Shown: piece by piece, positions 6,861 to 15,496 of the stretch
Layout of the letters: every line of letters begins with the position of its first letter
How positions within the stretch are numbered: position 1 is the stretch's first letter
Assembly (NCBI GenBank): GCA_902622655.1
Contig: CACNQY010000006.1
Location: 1 to 49,022, forward strand
DNA length: 49,022 nt
Direction of reading: 5' to 3'
Source: an uncultured Pelagibacteraceae bacterium
Lineage (GTDB): Bacteria > Pseudomonadota > Alphaproteobacteria > Pelagibacterales > Pelagibacteraceae
Program-made: the position numbers and the translations under genes
The notes under the pieces: generated by a model
Database searches by the model: none
The model's input: the letters and a program-made list of their open reading frames with translations, nothing else
What the model was told of the DNA's origin: nothing

Positions 6861-9182
6861 ATGAGTGATTCAATTAGTAGTAAAATAAAAAATAAAATAA
6901 GTGAAGACCTATCACCAACTAAAAATATTACCGGTTTTCATCTAAAAATTGTTTCAGCAATAGCAATTATATGGTCATTATTTCAACTTTGGTATGCTTC
7001 ACCATTTCCTTTTATGTTGAATATTGGAATTTTTAAAGGATTACCAGCAAGAGCAATTCATTTAGGTTTTGCTTTAACTTTAGCTTTTTTAATTTACCCA
7101 ATATCAAAGGATAAGAAAATTTCATTTTTTGATGTTTTAGTAAGTTTTATGGGAGCGATATCGTGTCTTTATATTTATTTTTTTTATGATCAGTTAGTTG
7201 ATAGAGGAGGTGTACTTTTAAACCTTAGGATAGCAGAAACATTTAATTTTCCATTAGAGTTGATTTTAGGGGGATGTGGAATTTTAATTCTTTTAGAAGC
7301 TACAAGAAGGGCAATTGGTTTACCTTTGGTAATTATTGCTAGTTGTTTTTTATTATTTTCATATTTTGGAAGATATGCACCTGAAATAATTTCTCATGGT
7401 GGTTTATCTTTAAATAGACTAGTAGGTTTTCAATGGCTTGACCAGGAAGCAATTTTTGGAATTCCTATCGGGGTATCGGTAGATTTTATTTTCTTATTTG
7501 TTTTATTTGGTGCTTTACTTGAAACCGCTGGTGGTGGAAAATATTTTTTAGATCTTGCTTTTGCAATGGTTGGAAAAATGCGAGGAGGACCAGCCAAAGC
7601 AGCAATATTAGGCTCTGGTATGACTGGATTAATTTCAGGATCTTCAATTGCAAACACAGTAACTACTGGAACTTTCACAATACCCATCATGAAAAAAACT
7701 GGTTTTTCAAAAGAAAAAGCTGGTGCTATTGAGGTTTCTTCATCGGTCAATGGTCAAATTATGCCCCCAGTAATGGGAGCAGCAGCATTTGTAATGGCAA
7801 GTTTTATTGGTGTAACTTACTTTGAAATAGTTAAACATGCTTTTTTACCAGCAATCATTTCCTATATAGCACTTTTCTATATTTCTCATTTAGAGGCTTT
7901 AAAGTTAAATCTTAAGGGAATGGATGACGCAGATGTACCTCATTTAAAGAAAACTTTTTTGTCAGGGATACATTTTTTAATTCCAATTTTTGTATTAATT
8001 TATACTTTAGTTTACTTAAGGTTTACCGCTTCTTACTCAATTTTTTATGCAACGATTACTTTGGTTTTAGTCAATTTAATAAATTTGATATTAAAAAATG
8101 AAATCAAGATAGATGCTCTTAAAGAATGGTTTAATCAAACAATAGTTGGTTTTGAAAAAGGTGCTCTAAATATGGTTGCTGTTGGTATAGCGATTGCAAC
8201 AGCAGGAATTATTGTTGGAGCAGTTGGATCTACAGGCTTAAGCACTAATTTAATAATTGTCATAGAATCAATTGCCAAAGATAACGTTACTATATTATTA
8301 TTTTTAACAATCATTTTATGTTTACTTTTGGGAATGGGTTTACCAACGACTGCAAATTATGTTGTTGTTGCATCTTTAATGGCTACTGTTTTAGTTGATG
8401 TTGGAAATGCCTCAGGATTTATTTTTCCTCTAATTGCTGTCCATTTATTTGTCTTTTATTTTGGTCTAATGGCTGATGTAACGCCACCCGTAGGACTTGC
8501 TTCTTATGCTGCTGCAGGAATATCTGGTGGAGATCCTTTAAGAACCGGAGTTCAGGCTTTCTGGTATAGTTTAAGAACAGGAATTTTGCCAATCGTATTT
8601 TTATTTAACCATGAACTTTTACTTATTGGTATTGAAAATATTTGGCATGGATTGACTGTAATTATAACCTCTTTAATTGGAATTTTGGTTTTTACCTCAG
8701 CCACCCAAGGTTGGTTTATTAATAAACTTAAATGGTATGAAATAATTATATTTTTAGTTATTTCTATTTCTTTGTTATCACCTGAGTTTGCTTTAAATAA
8801 ATTTTATCCAAAATATAACTATAAGGATATTTTTCAAATAAATTTAGAAAAATTTGACTCAAAAAAAGAAATTCAAATTAAAATAACAAGACCTAGTTTG
8901 TATGGAGATAGATACAAATTGTTTGAGATATCAAAAAATACTTTTGATGCTCAATTTACTTTAGAAGATTATGGAATTACTTTGTCAAAACAGGATGATA
9001 AAATTATAGTTGATAATTTAAAATGGAATGGACATGCAAAAAAAAGTGGTTTTGAAATGGGAGACTATATAACTGAATTTAAAATCGAAAATTCAGAAAG
9101 ACCATCAAAAAATATCATTTATCCTATAGCAATATTACTGCTAGTGATTTTTGGCTACTTAAACTCAAGAAGAGAAGAGTAA
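6861..9182 (+). CDS. fused TRAP transporter permease (DctQM-like, TAXI type) with DUF3394-like C-terminus
   Basis: A 773-residue membrane protein combining the small and large TRAP subunits, as is usual for TAXI systems. About four N-terminal segments (roughly 25-150) correspond to the small subunit. Then comes the large DctM-type part, with GSGMTGLISGSSIANTVTTG around residue 250, PPVMGAAAFVMASF near 300 and GMGLPTTANYVV near 493. After about residue 580 there are further membrane segments, a soluble stretch of about 100 residues with a PDZ-like pattern (NGHAKKSGFEMGDYITEF), and a last helix ending NSRREE. This C-terminus resembles DUF3394. It works with the binding protein upstream to import an organic anion, probably with sodium. 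The ATG at 6861 is chosen because it follows the terminator. Confidence 0.92.
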   Translation: MSDSISSKIKNKISEDLSPTKNITGFHLKIVSAIAIIWSLFQLWYASPFPFMLNIGIFKGLPARAIHLGFALTLAFLIYPISKDKKISFFDVLVSFMGAISCLYIYFFYDQLVDRGGVLLNLRIAETFNFPLELILGGCGILILLEATRRAIGLPLVIIASCFLLFSYFGRYAPEIISHGGLSLNRLVGFQWLDQEAIFGIPIGVSVDFIFLFVLFGALLETAGGGKYFLDLAFAMVGKMRGGPAKAAILGSGMTGLISGSSIANTVTTGTFTIPIMKKTGFSKEKAGAIEVSSSVNGQIMPPVMGAAAFVMASFIGVTYFEIVKHAFLPAIISYIALFYISHLEALKLNLKGMDDADVPHLKKTFLSGIHFLIPIFVLIYTLVYLRFTASYSIFYATITLVLVNLINLILKNEIKIDALKEWFNQTIVGFEKGALNMVAVGIAIATAGIIVGAVGSTGLSTNLIIVIESIAKDNVTILLFLTIILCLLLGMGLPTTANYVVVASLMATVLVDVGNASGFIFPLIAVHLFVFYFGLMADVTPPVGLASYAAAGISGGDPLRTGVQAFWYSLRTGILPIVFLFNHELLLIGIENIWHGLTVIITSLIGILVFTSATQGWFINKLKWYEIIIFLVISISLLSPEFALNKFYPKYNYKDIFQINLEKFDSKKEIQIKITRPSLYGDRYKLFEISKNTFDAQFTLEDYGITLSKQDDKIIVDNLKWNGHAKKSGFEMGDYITEFKIENSERPSKNIIYPIAILLLVIFGYLNSRREE

Positions 9183-9184
9183 AA

Positions 9185-9610
9185 TTACCCACCAGGTCCT
9201 AAATCAGATGGCTTTATTTTTAAAATTTTCCATACACCGGAAGCAGAAGTAATTATTTTATCATTACATTTTAGTTCACAAAATAAAAAGATAAGAGTAT
9301 TTGTTTTTTTTAAAATTTTTGTATATCCAATAATTTCATCTCCAACTTTTGAAGCACCAATAAATTTTATATCTAAGGAAATAGTAACACATGGAGCATT
9401 TCCTGCAGTTCTATGTGCTGCTGTTCCAGCACCTGCATCTATTAATGCAGATAAATAGCCTCCGTGAGTTATTTCTGCAGCATTTAAATGATTTTCATTA
9501 ATTATAGATTTAAATTCGTATTCATTTTCTGAAATAGTTCTAAATAAAACACCCCCGTTGTGTTTCATAAATCCAGGTTTAATACTTATTTGTTCAAATT
9601 TGCTGCTCAT
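9185..9610 (-). CDS. PaaI-like hotdog-fold thioesterase
   Basis: A 141-residue single hotdog domain of the acyl-CoA thioesterase PaaI / YbgC-like group. Signature: HNGGVLF near residue 17, then AEITHGGYLSALIDAGAGTAA (about 45-65), where the HGG and the following helix with Asp form the active site. VTISLDIKFIGASKVGDEI is the strand region lining the CoA tunnel. It likely hydrolyses an acyl- or aryl-CoA in the cytoplasm; the substrate is unknown. It converges on the TRAP permease with only 2 bases between stops and follows a possible small membrane peptide by 6 bases. No clear Shine-Dalgarno. Confidence 0.87.
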   Translation of the reverse strand: MSSKFEQISIKPGFMKHNGGVLFRTISENEYEFKSIINENHLNAAEITHGGYLSALIDAGAGTAAHRTAGNAPCVTISLDIKFIGASKVGDEIIGYTKILKKTNTLIFLFCELKCNDKIITSASGVWKILKIKPSDLGPGG

Positions 9611-9616
9611 AATTTT

Positions 9617-9715
9617 TTATAATACAAAAGTTAAAATTAATAAAATAATTAAAATAATTATAAAAAAATAAATTACTGATTTTTGTAAAGATGCTTTTAA
9701 AAGCCAATTAAACAT
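9617..9715 (-). CDS. possible 32-residue single-pass membrane peptide
   Basis: From an ATG at 9713-9715 the frame encodes MFNWLLKASLQKSV followed by an uninterrupted hydrophobic helix and stops at 9617. It lies 14 bases beyond the CCA end of tRNA-Arg and 6 bases before the thioesterase start on the same strand, operon-like spacing. The composition (basic, Trp-containing N-terminus, then an Ile/Leu/Phe helix) fits a small membrane protein. Against it: no Shine-Dalgarno, and an AT-rich genome yields Ile/Leu/Phe runs by chance. The longer frame reading back to 9808 passes through the tRNA and is not coding there. Confidence 0.35.
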   Translation of the reverse strand: MFNWLLKASLQKSVIYFFIIILIILLILTFVL

Positions 9716-9729
9716 ATTTTTTACTTTTT

Positions 9730-9806
9730 TGGTGGACCGCCCAGAACTCGAATCTGGAATCTCCCGGTTCGTAGCCGAGCGCCTTATCCAATTTGGCCAG
9801 CGGTCC
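9730..9806 (-). tRNA. tRNA-Arg (anticodon ACG)
   Basis: On the minus strand the gene begins GGACCGC (9806-9800), which pairs exactly with GCGGTCC (9740-9734). The anticodon stem CTCGG/CCGGG encloses the loop CTACGAA, anticodon ACG, expected to be deaminated to ICG to read CGU/CGC/CGA. The T arm contains TTCGA. The discriminator A and the CCA end (9732-9730) are encoded. It precedes the small peptide and thioesterase on the same strand. Confidence 0.96.
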
Positions 9807-9879
9807 ATTTTAATAATTTATTCCATATATCAAAGTTTTTGATGTAATTTAACTTATATAATATTATGTTGATCAATCT

Positions 9880-11067
9880 ATGAGCAAAAACTCCAATGAT
9901 GTTGTAATTATATCAGCACTAAGAACCCCAATTGGAAGGTACAAAGGTTCTTTAAAAAATCTTAGTGCATCAAAATTAGGATCAATAGTAATTAAAGAAG
10001 TAATTTATAAATCAAAATTAGATATTGAGGAGATTGATGAGGTAATCATGGGGCATGTTTTAACTTCTGGACTTGGTCAAAACCCTGCAAGACAAGCTTC
10101 AATTGGTGCTGGAGTACCAGTTTCTAAACCTGCTCATATTATTAATCAAGTTTGTGGATCTGGATTAAGATCTGTTGTATCAGCATATCAATCAATTAGT
10201 TTAGGAGAAAATCAAATTGTTATTGCAGGTGGGCAAGAAAATATGTCAAGAGCCACTCATGCAATTTATTATAGAGAAGATAAAAAATTTTCTGAAACTA
10301 AATTAGTAGACACCATGATAAAAGATGGTCTATTAGATTCATTTAATGATTATCATATGGGTGTCACAGCTGAGAATGTTGCTGAGAAATATAAAATTTC
10401 AAGAGATGAACAAGATAATTTTTCTTTAAATTCTCAGAAAAAAACAGAAAAAGCTTATAGTAAAAATAAATTTAAAGATGAATTAATTAAATTACAAATT
10501 CAAGATGGAGATAAAAAATTCGTTTTTGAAAAAGATGAGCATCCTAGGAATAATTTAAAAATTGATGATTTAAAAAAGTTAAAAACAGTTTTTAAGGAAA
10601 ATGGAACCGTTACACCTGGTAATTCTTCTGGTATAAATGATGGCGCAGCTGCTTTAGTGTTAATGTCTAGAGAAGAAGCTGATAAAAAATCTTTAGAGTC
10701 ACTAGTTAAAATTACTTCTTGGGCAACTTGTGGCGTTGAGCCTTCATTAATGGGACTTGGACCAATACCTTCAATTAAAAAAGCATTGTCTAAAGCGAAA
10801 TGGAAACTAGAGGAGGTTGATTTATTTGAAATAAATGAAGCATTTGCAGCTCAAAGTATTGCAGTAATTAAAGAATTAAAAATTCCTGAGCAAAAAGTTA
10901 ACGTTAATGGGGGCGCAATTGCGTTAGGTCACCCGATAGGTGCTTCTGGATCGAGAATTTTGGTTACCCTTATTCATGAAATGATTAAGCAAGATAAAAA
11001 AAAAGGTTGTGCGGCACTCTGCATAGGTGGCGGAATGGGAATAGCTATGTGCATTGAGAGAAGCTAA
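9880..11067 (+). CDS. acetyl-CoA C-acetyltransferase (thiolase)
   Basis: A 395-residue biosynthetic-type thiolase (AtoB/PhaA group) that condenses two acetyl-CoA to acetoacetyl-CoA or runs in reverse. Catalytic residues are visible: Cys92 in QVCGSGLRSV, His351 in GGAIALGHPIGASG and Cys381 in CIGGGMG. Length and motifs are complete. It reads alone on the plus strand, diverging from tRNA-Arg, and is separated from the PDH genes by 120 bases. No phaB or phaC neighbour is present, so a polyhydroxybutyrate role is not supported here; general acetyl-CoA / acetoacetyl-CoA metabolism next to PDH is the modest inference. Confidence 0.93.
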   Translation: MSKNSNDVVIISALRTPIGRYKGSLKNLSASKLGSIVIKEVIYKSKLDIEEIDEVIMGHVLTSGLGQNPARQASIGAGVPVSKPAHIINQVCGSGLRSVVSAYQSISLGENQIVIAGGQENMSRATHAIYYREDKKFSETKLVDTMIKDGLLDSFNDYHMGVTAENVAEKYKISRDEQDNFSLNSQKKTEKAYSKNKFKDELIKLQIQDGDKKFVFEKDEHPRNNLKIDDLKKLKTVFKENGTVTPGNSSGINDGAAALVLMSREEADKKSLESLVKITSWATCGVEPSLMGLGPIPSIKKALSKAKWKLEEVDLFEINEAFAAQSIAVIKELKIPEQKVNVNGGAIALGHPIGASGSRILVTLIHEMIKQDKKKGCAALCIGGGMGIAMCIERS

Positions 11068-11187
11068 AAAGCTTATATTTCATTTATTTTTTGTATAATA
11101 AAAATAAAAGATTAACAAAAAAAACCTTATTAATATGATAAAATAATCCAATAATGTTTTTTTTGGGTATATAAAAAGTTTTAAATA

Positions 11188-14100
11188 ATGAGCGAAAAAT
11201 TACTTGTTCCCGACATTGGTGATTTTGAAAATGTTGAGGTTATAGAGATACTTGTAAAACCAGGTGATCAAATTGAAAAAAATGATCCTATAGTCACGAT
11301 TGAAAGTGATAAATCTAGTGTTGAGATACCTTCAATAGTAGCTGGAAAAGTAGATAACATAAAAGTAAAAGTTGGTGATAAAGTTTCTAAAGGAGACTTG
11401 TTGTTAAATCTTACATTATCATCAAAAATATCATCGGAAAGTTCTCTTCCAAAAGATACAGAAAATATAATTAAACAAGCTGAGGAAGCAATGGTTCAAA
11501 GAAATGAACAAAAAAAAAATATTTCTGAACCAGTAGTAGAAAAAAAACACTCTACAATTCAAGTCGTTAAGGGTTCAGATATCGACCCTATGGAAACTCA
11601 AGACTGGTTAGAATCTTTATCCGCAGTAATATCTAAAGATGGAAATCAAAGAGCTCATTTTTTAATAAAAGAATTGATCAATAAAGCTTATCGTGAAGGG
11701 GCTAATATACCATATACACAAAATACTCCGTATATAAATACAATTCCTCCAGAGGCTGAAGTCAAATCTAATGGTGATCAAAATATTGAGAGAAGAATAA
11801 GATCACTAATTAGATGGAACGCTGCAGCCATGGTTGTTAGAGCAAACAAAAAGTTTCCAGAGCTTGGTGGTCATATAGGGACATTTGCATCTGCTGCTAC
11901 TTTGTATGATGTAGGTATGAATCATTTTTGGAGAGCTAAAAATCAAAAATTTGGTGGGGATTTAATTTATTTTCAAGGTCATAGTGCTCCTGGTATGTAT
12001 GCAAGGGCATATTTAGAGGGTAGATTAAATGAAAAACAATTAGATAGTTTTAGACAGGAAGTTAAACCTGGTGGCCTATCCTCTTATCCTCATCCATGGT
12101 TAATGCCAAAGTTTTGGCAGTTTCCTACAGTATCAATGGGGTTAGGTCCCATGCTCGCTATTTATCAAGCAAGGTATATGAAATATTTAATTAATCGAGG
12201 TTTAATTAAAGATGAAGGAAGAAAGGTGTGGGCCTTTTTAGGTGATGGGGAGATGGACGAGCCTGAGTCAATGGGAGCCATAGGATTAGCTGCAAGAGAA
12301 AACTTAGACAACTTAATATTTGTGATTAATTGTAATCTCCAAAGATTGGACGGGCCCGTAAGAGGTAACGGGAAAATTATTCAAGAGCTTGAAGGAAGTT
12401 TTAGAGGGTCAGGTTGGAATGTAATTAAAGTTATTTGGGGGTCATATTGGGATTCATTAATTGCTAATGATAAATCTGGACATTTAGTGAAAGCTATGAA
12501 TGAGACAGTAGATGGTGAATATCAGGCAATGAAAGCAAGAGATGGTGCCTATGTTAGAGAAAAATTTTTTGGAAAATACCCGGAAGCACTAGAATTAGTA
12601 TCAAGTATGTCAGATACAGATATTTGGAGACTTAATAGAGGTGGACATGATCCTCATAAAGTATTTGCTGCCTATGACAAAGCAACTAAACATGAAGGAA
12701 CTCCAACAGTTATTATTGCAAAAACTATTAAAGGTTATGGAATGGGTAAATCAGGAGAAAGTGTAAATACTACTCATCAAACTAAAAAATTAGATGTTGA
12801 TGATTTAATGTATTACAGGGATCGATTTGATGTTCCTTTAACTGATAATCAGGTTAGAAATATAGAATATTTTAGACCCGAAGAAAAGTCTCCAGAAATA
12901 AAATATATTAAAGAAAGAAGAATTAAATTAGGTGGATATTTACCTGAACGTTCAACCTTTGCTAAACCAATCAAAACGCCTTCAAAAGATATTTTCGATT
13001 TCATGAAAGTATCGACTGGTGAAAAAGAAATGTCTACGACTATGGCTTTGGTTAGAATGTTGACAAACTTATTAAGGGATAAAAATATATCTCCTAGGCT
13101 AGTTCCTATTATTCCTGATGAAGCAAGAACATTTGGAATGGAAGGATTTTTTAAAAAAATAGGAATTTATGCTCATGAAGGACAAAAATATGAACCTGAA
13201 GATTCAGCTCAGTTAAGTTCATACAGAGAAGATAAAAGTGGTCAAGTTTTAGAGGAAGGTATCAATGAAGCTGGTGCTATGTCTTCATGGATCGCTGCTG
13301 CCACTGCATATACCAATCATGATATTGAAATGATACCAATTTATATCTTTTATTCAATGTTTGGATTTCAAAGAGTAGGGGATTTAGCTTGGGCTGCTGG
13401 AGATAGTCAGGCAAGAGGATTTTTGATAGGTGCAACCGCTGGAAGGACAACGCTAGCTGGAGAGGGATTACAACATCAGGATGGACACAGTCATTTGATT
13501 GCATCTACTATTCCAAATTGTGTTACTTACGATCCTACATTTCATTATGAATTAGCTGTCATCTTTCGAGAAGGTTTAAGAAGAATGCACGAGAAAAATG
13601 AGAAAGTTTTTTATTATATTACAACAATGAATGAAAATTATTCACACCCAGAAATACCCAAAGATAAGAATTGTGAAGAGGGTATTTTAAAGGGTATGTA
13701 TAAAATAAAAGAGTTTAATAAATACAAAAAAACTAAAATTCAACTCTTAGGATCAGGTGCAATATTAAGAGAAATGATTTTAGCCGCAGAAATTCTACAA
13801 AATAATTATCAAATTGATAGTGATATATGGAGTGTAACGAGTTTTAATGAATTAAGAAAAGATGGAATGGAAGTGGAAAGGTACAATCTTTTAAACCCTG
13901 ATAAAGAGCCTAAAAAATCTTATGTGGAGCAATGTTTAGGTAAAACTGAAGGCCCAATAATGGCTGCATCTGATTATATGAGAATGAATTCTGATCAAAT
14001 CAGACCTTATACTAATAAAAGCTTTTATTCATTAGGTACAGACGGTTTTGGAAGAAGTGATACAAGGAAAAATTTAAGAAAATTTTTTGAATTAGATAAA

Positions 14101-14226
14101 GAACATTTGGTAGCGTATGGTTTAAGTGTTTTGGCAAAAGAACAACTTATAGCCTCCAAACATGCGAAAGACGCAATGAAGAAGTATAATATTGACACTA
14201 GAAAACCAATGCCAACAAAATTATAA
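11188..14226 (+). CDS. aceE: pyruvate dehydrogenase E1, homodimeric type, with N-terminal lipoyl domain
   Basis: Decarboxylates pyruvate with thiamine diphosphate and reductively acetylates lipoate. It has 1012 residues against about 890 for E. coli AceE. The excess is a complete lipoyl domain (about 1-75, lipoyl Lys42 in ESDKSSVEIPS) and a charged linker (about 78-128). The E1 body starts near residue 130 (DPMETQDWLESLSAV) and holds the ThDP motif GDGEMDEPES (352-361) and the NCNLQRLDGPVRGNGK segment. The lipoyl domain is about two thirds identical by eye to that of the adjacent E2. aceF follows after one base. An E1 carrying its own swinging arm is unusual; E. coli E1 has none. No E3 (lpd) lies in the window. 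Confidence 0.95.
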   Translation: MSEKLLVPDIGDFENVEVIEILVKPGDQIEKNDPIVTIESDKSSVEIPSIVAGKVDNIKVKVGDKVSKGDLLLNLTLSSKISSESSLPKDTENIIKQAEEAMVQRNEQKKNISEPVVEKKHSTIQVVKGSDIDPMETQDWLESLSAVISKDGNQRAHFLIKELINKAYREGANIPYTQNTPYINTIPPEAEVKSNGDQNIERRIRSLIRWNAAAMVVRANKKFPELGGHIGTFASAATLYDVGMNHFWRAKNQKFGGDLIYFQGHSAPGMYARAYLEGRLNEKQLDSFRQEVKPGGLSSYPHPWLMPKFWQFPTVSMGLGPMLAIYQARYMKYLINRGLIKDEGRKVWAFLGDGEMDEPESMGAIGLAARENLDNLIFVINCNLQRLDGPVRGNGKIIQELEGSFRGSGWNVIKVIWGSYWDSLIANDKSGHLVKAMNETVDGEYQAMKARDGAYVREKFFGKYPEALELVSSMSDTDIWRLNRGGHDPHKVFAAYDKATKHEGTPTVIIAKTIKGYGMGKSGESVNTTHQTKKLDVDDLMYYRDRFDVPLTDNQVRNIEYFRPEEKSPEIKYIKERRIKLGGYLPERSTFAKPIKTPSKDIFDFMKVSTGEKEMSTTMALVRMLTNLLRDKNISPRLVPIIPDEARTFGMEGFFKKIGIYAHEGQKYEPEDSAQLSSYREDKSGQVLEEGINEAGAMSSWIAAATAYTNHDIEMIPIYIFYSMFGFQRVGDLAWAAGDSQARGFLIGATAGRTTLAGEGLQHQDGHSHLIASTIPNCVTYDPTFHYELAVIFREGLRRMHEKNEKVFYYITTMNENYSHPEIPKDKNCEEGILKGMYKIKEFNKYKKTKIQLLGSGAILREMILAAEILQNNYQIDSDIWSVTSFNELRKDGMEVERYNLLNPDKEPKKSYVEQCLGKTEGPIMAASDYMRMNSDQIRPYTNKSFYSLGTDGFGRSDTRKNLRKFFELDKEHLVAYGLSVLAKEQLIASKHAKDAMKKYNIDTRKPMPTKL

Positions 14227-14227
14227 A

Positions 14228-15490
14228 ATGTCAGAAACCGAGATAAAAGTCCCGAATATTGGAGATTTTAAAGATGTCGAGGTAATAGAGGTATTAGTTA
14301 CTGAAGGTCAATTAATTAAAAAAAATGATGCTTTAATAACAATTGAAAGCGATAAATCTAGCGTAGAAATACCTTCAAATTTAGAGGGTAAAATTACAAA
14401 TTTAAAAATTAAAGTTGGTGATAAAGTTTCCGAGGGTGATTTGATTTTAACTATAGAGAGAAGTGCGGAAGTTAAAAAAGAGGAAGTTAAGGAAAAAATA
14501 GAAATTCAAAAAGAGTTTAAAAAAACCAAGATAATTAGTCCTGAAACTCAAAAAAAAACTATTTATACAAAAAAAGTTTCAGATATTTCTTCTGCAAGTC
14601 CAAAAGTAAGAAAATTTGCCAGAGAACTTGGTGTGGATATTAATCAAGTAGTTGGTAGTCAGAAAGATGGAAGAGTTATTGAAGATGATGTTAAAAAATT
14701 TGTTTCATTTAATACAAAAAACAATGTTGTAGTAAAAAATGATAAACCTAATAAAATTAAAAATGAATTTGAACATTCTGATTTTGGTGAAACGGAAATT
14801 AAGGACATACCAAGAGTTAAAAAATTGTCATCAAAATATCTTTCGTATTCTTGGAACACAATTCCTCATGTAACAAATCATGATGAAGCTGATATAACTG
14901 AAATGGAAAGTTTCAGAACCTCATTAACAGATACCTACACCGGAGAAAAAATTAAAATTACACCTCTGGCCTTTATAATAAAGGCTTTAGTATCATCCTT
15001 AAAAAAATTTCCCAGTTTTAATTCATCTATCGATGAAATTGATAGTGGAAAAATGACCTTAAAAAAATATTACCATATTGGAATAGCTGTTGATACACCA
15101 AATGGATTAATGGTTCCAAAAATAAGGAATGCAAATAATAAAAAAATTTCTCTTATAAGCAAAGAGTTAAAAGAAGTAAGTGAACTTTGTAGAAATTTGA
15201 AAATAGATAAAAAAGAATTATTTGGTGGTTCAATGACAATTACTAGCTTAGGTGGTATAGGGGGTTCATTTTTCACTCCAATTATAAATTACCCTGAAGT
15301 AGCTATTTTGGGGGTTGGCAGATCGCAAAAAAAACAAATATTTTTAGGAAATAAATTTCAAACAAGGATAATGTTGCCAATCTCATTATCATATGATCAT
15401 AGAATTATTGATGGCGCAGAGGCTGCTAGATTTAATAATGACTTAAAAGAAAATTTGGGTAAAAATTTTGCTTATAAACTTGCGGTCTAA
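14228..15490 (+). CDS. aceF: pyruvate dehydrogenase E2, dihydrolipoyl acetyltransferase
   Basis: A 420-residue E2: one lipoyl domain (about 4-76, Lys43 in ESDKSSVEIPS), a Lys/Glu-rich linker, a peripheral subunit-binding domain (about 128-165, ASPKVRKFARELGVD), a second linker, and the catalytic domain with His391 and Asp395 in YDHRIIDGAEAARF. It transfers acetyl from lipoate to CoA and forms the complex core. I start at the ATG at 14228, one base after the aceE stop. An in-frame ATG at 14192 would add 12 residues encoded within aceE and unlike any E2, so it is not used. Only one lipoyl domain is on E2; a second is on E1. Confidence 0.95.
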   Translation: MSETEIKVPNIGDFKDVEVIEVLVTEGQLIKKNDALITIESDKSSVEIPSNLEGKITNLKIKVGDKVSEGDLILTIERSAEVKKEEVKEKIEIQKEFKKTKIISPETQKKTIYTKKVSDISSASPKVRKFARELGVDINQVVGSQKDGRVIEDDVKKFVSFNTKNNVVVKNDKPNKIKNEFEHSDFGETEIKDIPRVKKLSSKYLSYSWNTIPHVTNHDEADITEMESFRTSLTDTYTGEKIKITPLAFIIKALVSSLKKFPSFNSSIDEIDSGKMTLKKYYHIGIAVDTPNGLMVPKIRNANNKKISLISKELKEVSELCRNLKIDKKELFGGSMTITSLGGIGGSFFTPIINYPEVAILGVGRSQKKQIFLGNKFQTRIMLPISLSYDHRIIDGAEAARFNNDLKENLGKNFAYKLAV

Positions 15491-15496
15491 ATAAAC

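Noticed and set aside
9617..9808. 63-residue minus-strand frame running through tRNA-Arg
   Set aside because: Its first half is the tRNA gene itself. Only the part after 9715 is kept, as a weak small-peptide candidate.
11068..11187. TATAAT at 11094-11099 as an aceE promoter
   Set aside because: A perfect -10 hexamer arises often by chance at this base composition and no fitting -35 is present at 16-18 bases.
14192..14227. 12-residue N-terminal extension of AceF
   Set aside because: The residues are encoded inside aceE and the lipoyl domain starts properly at the ATG at 14228, one base after the aceE stop.
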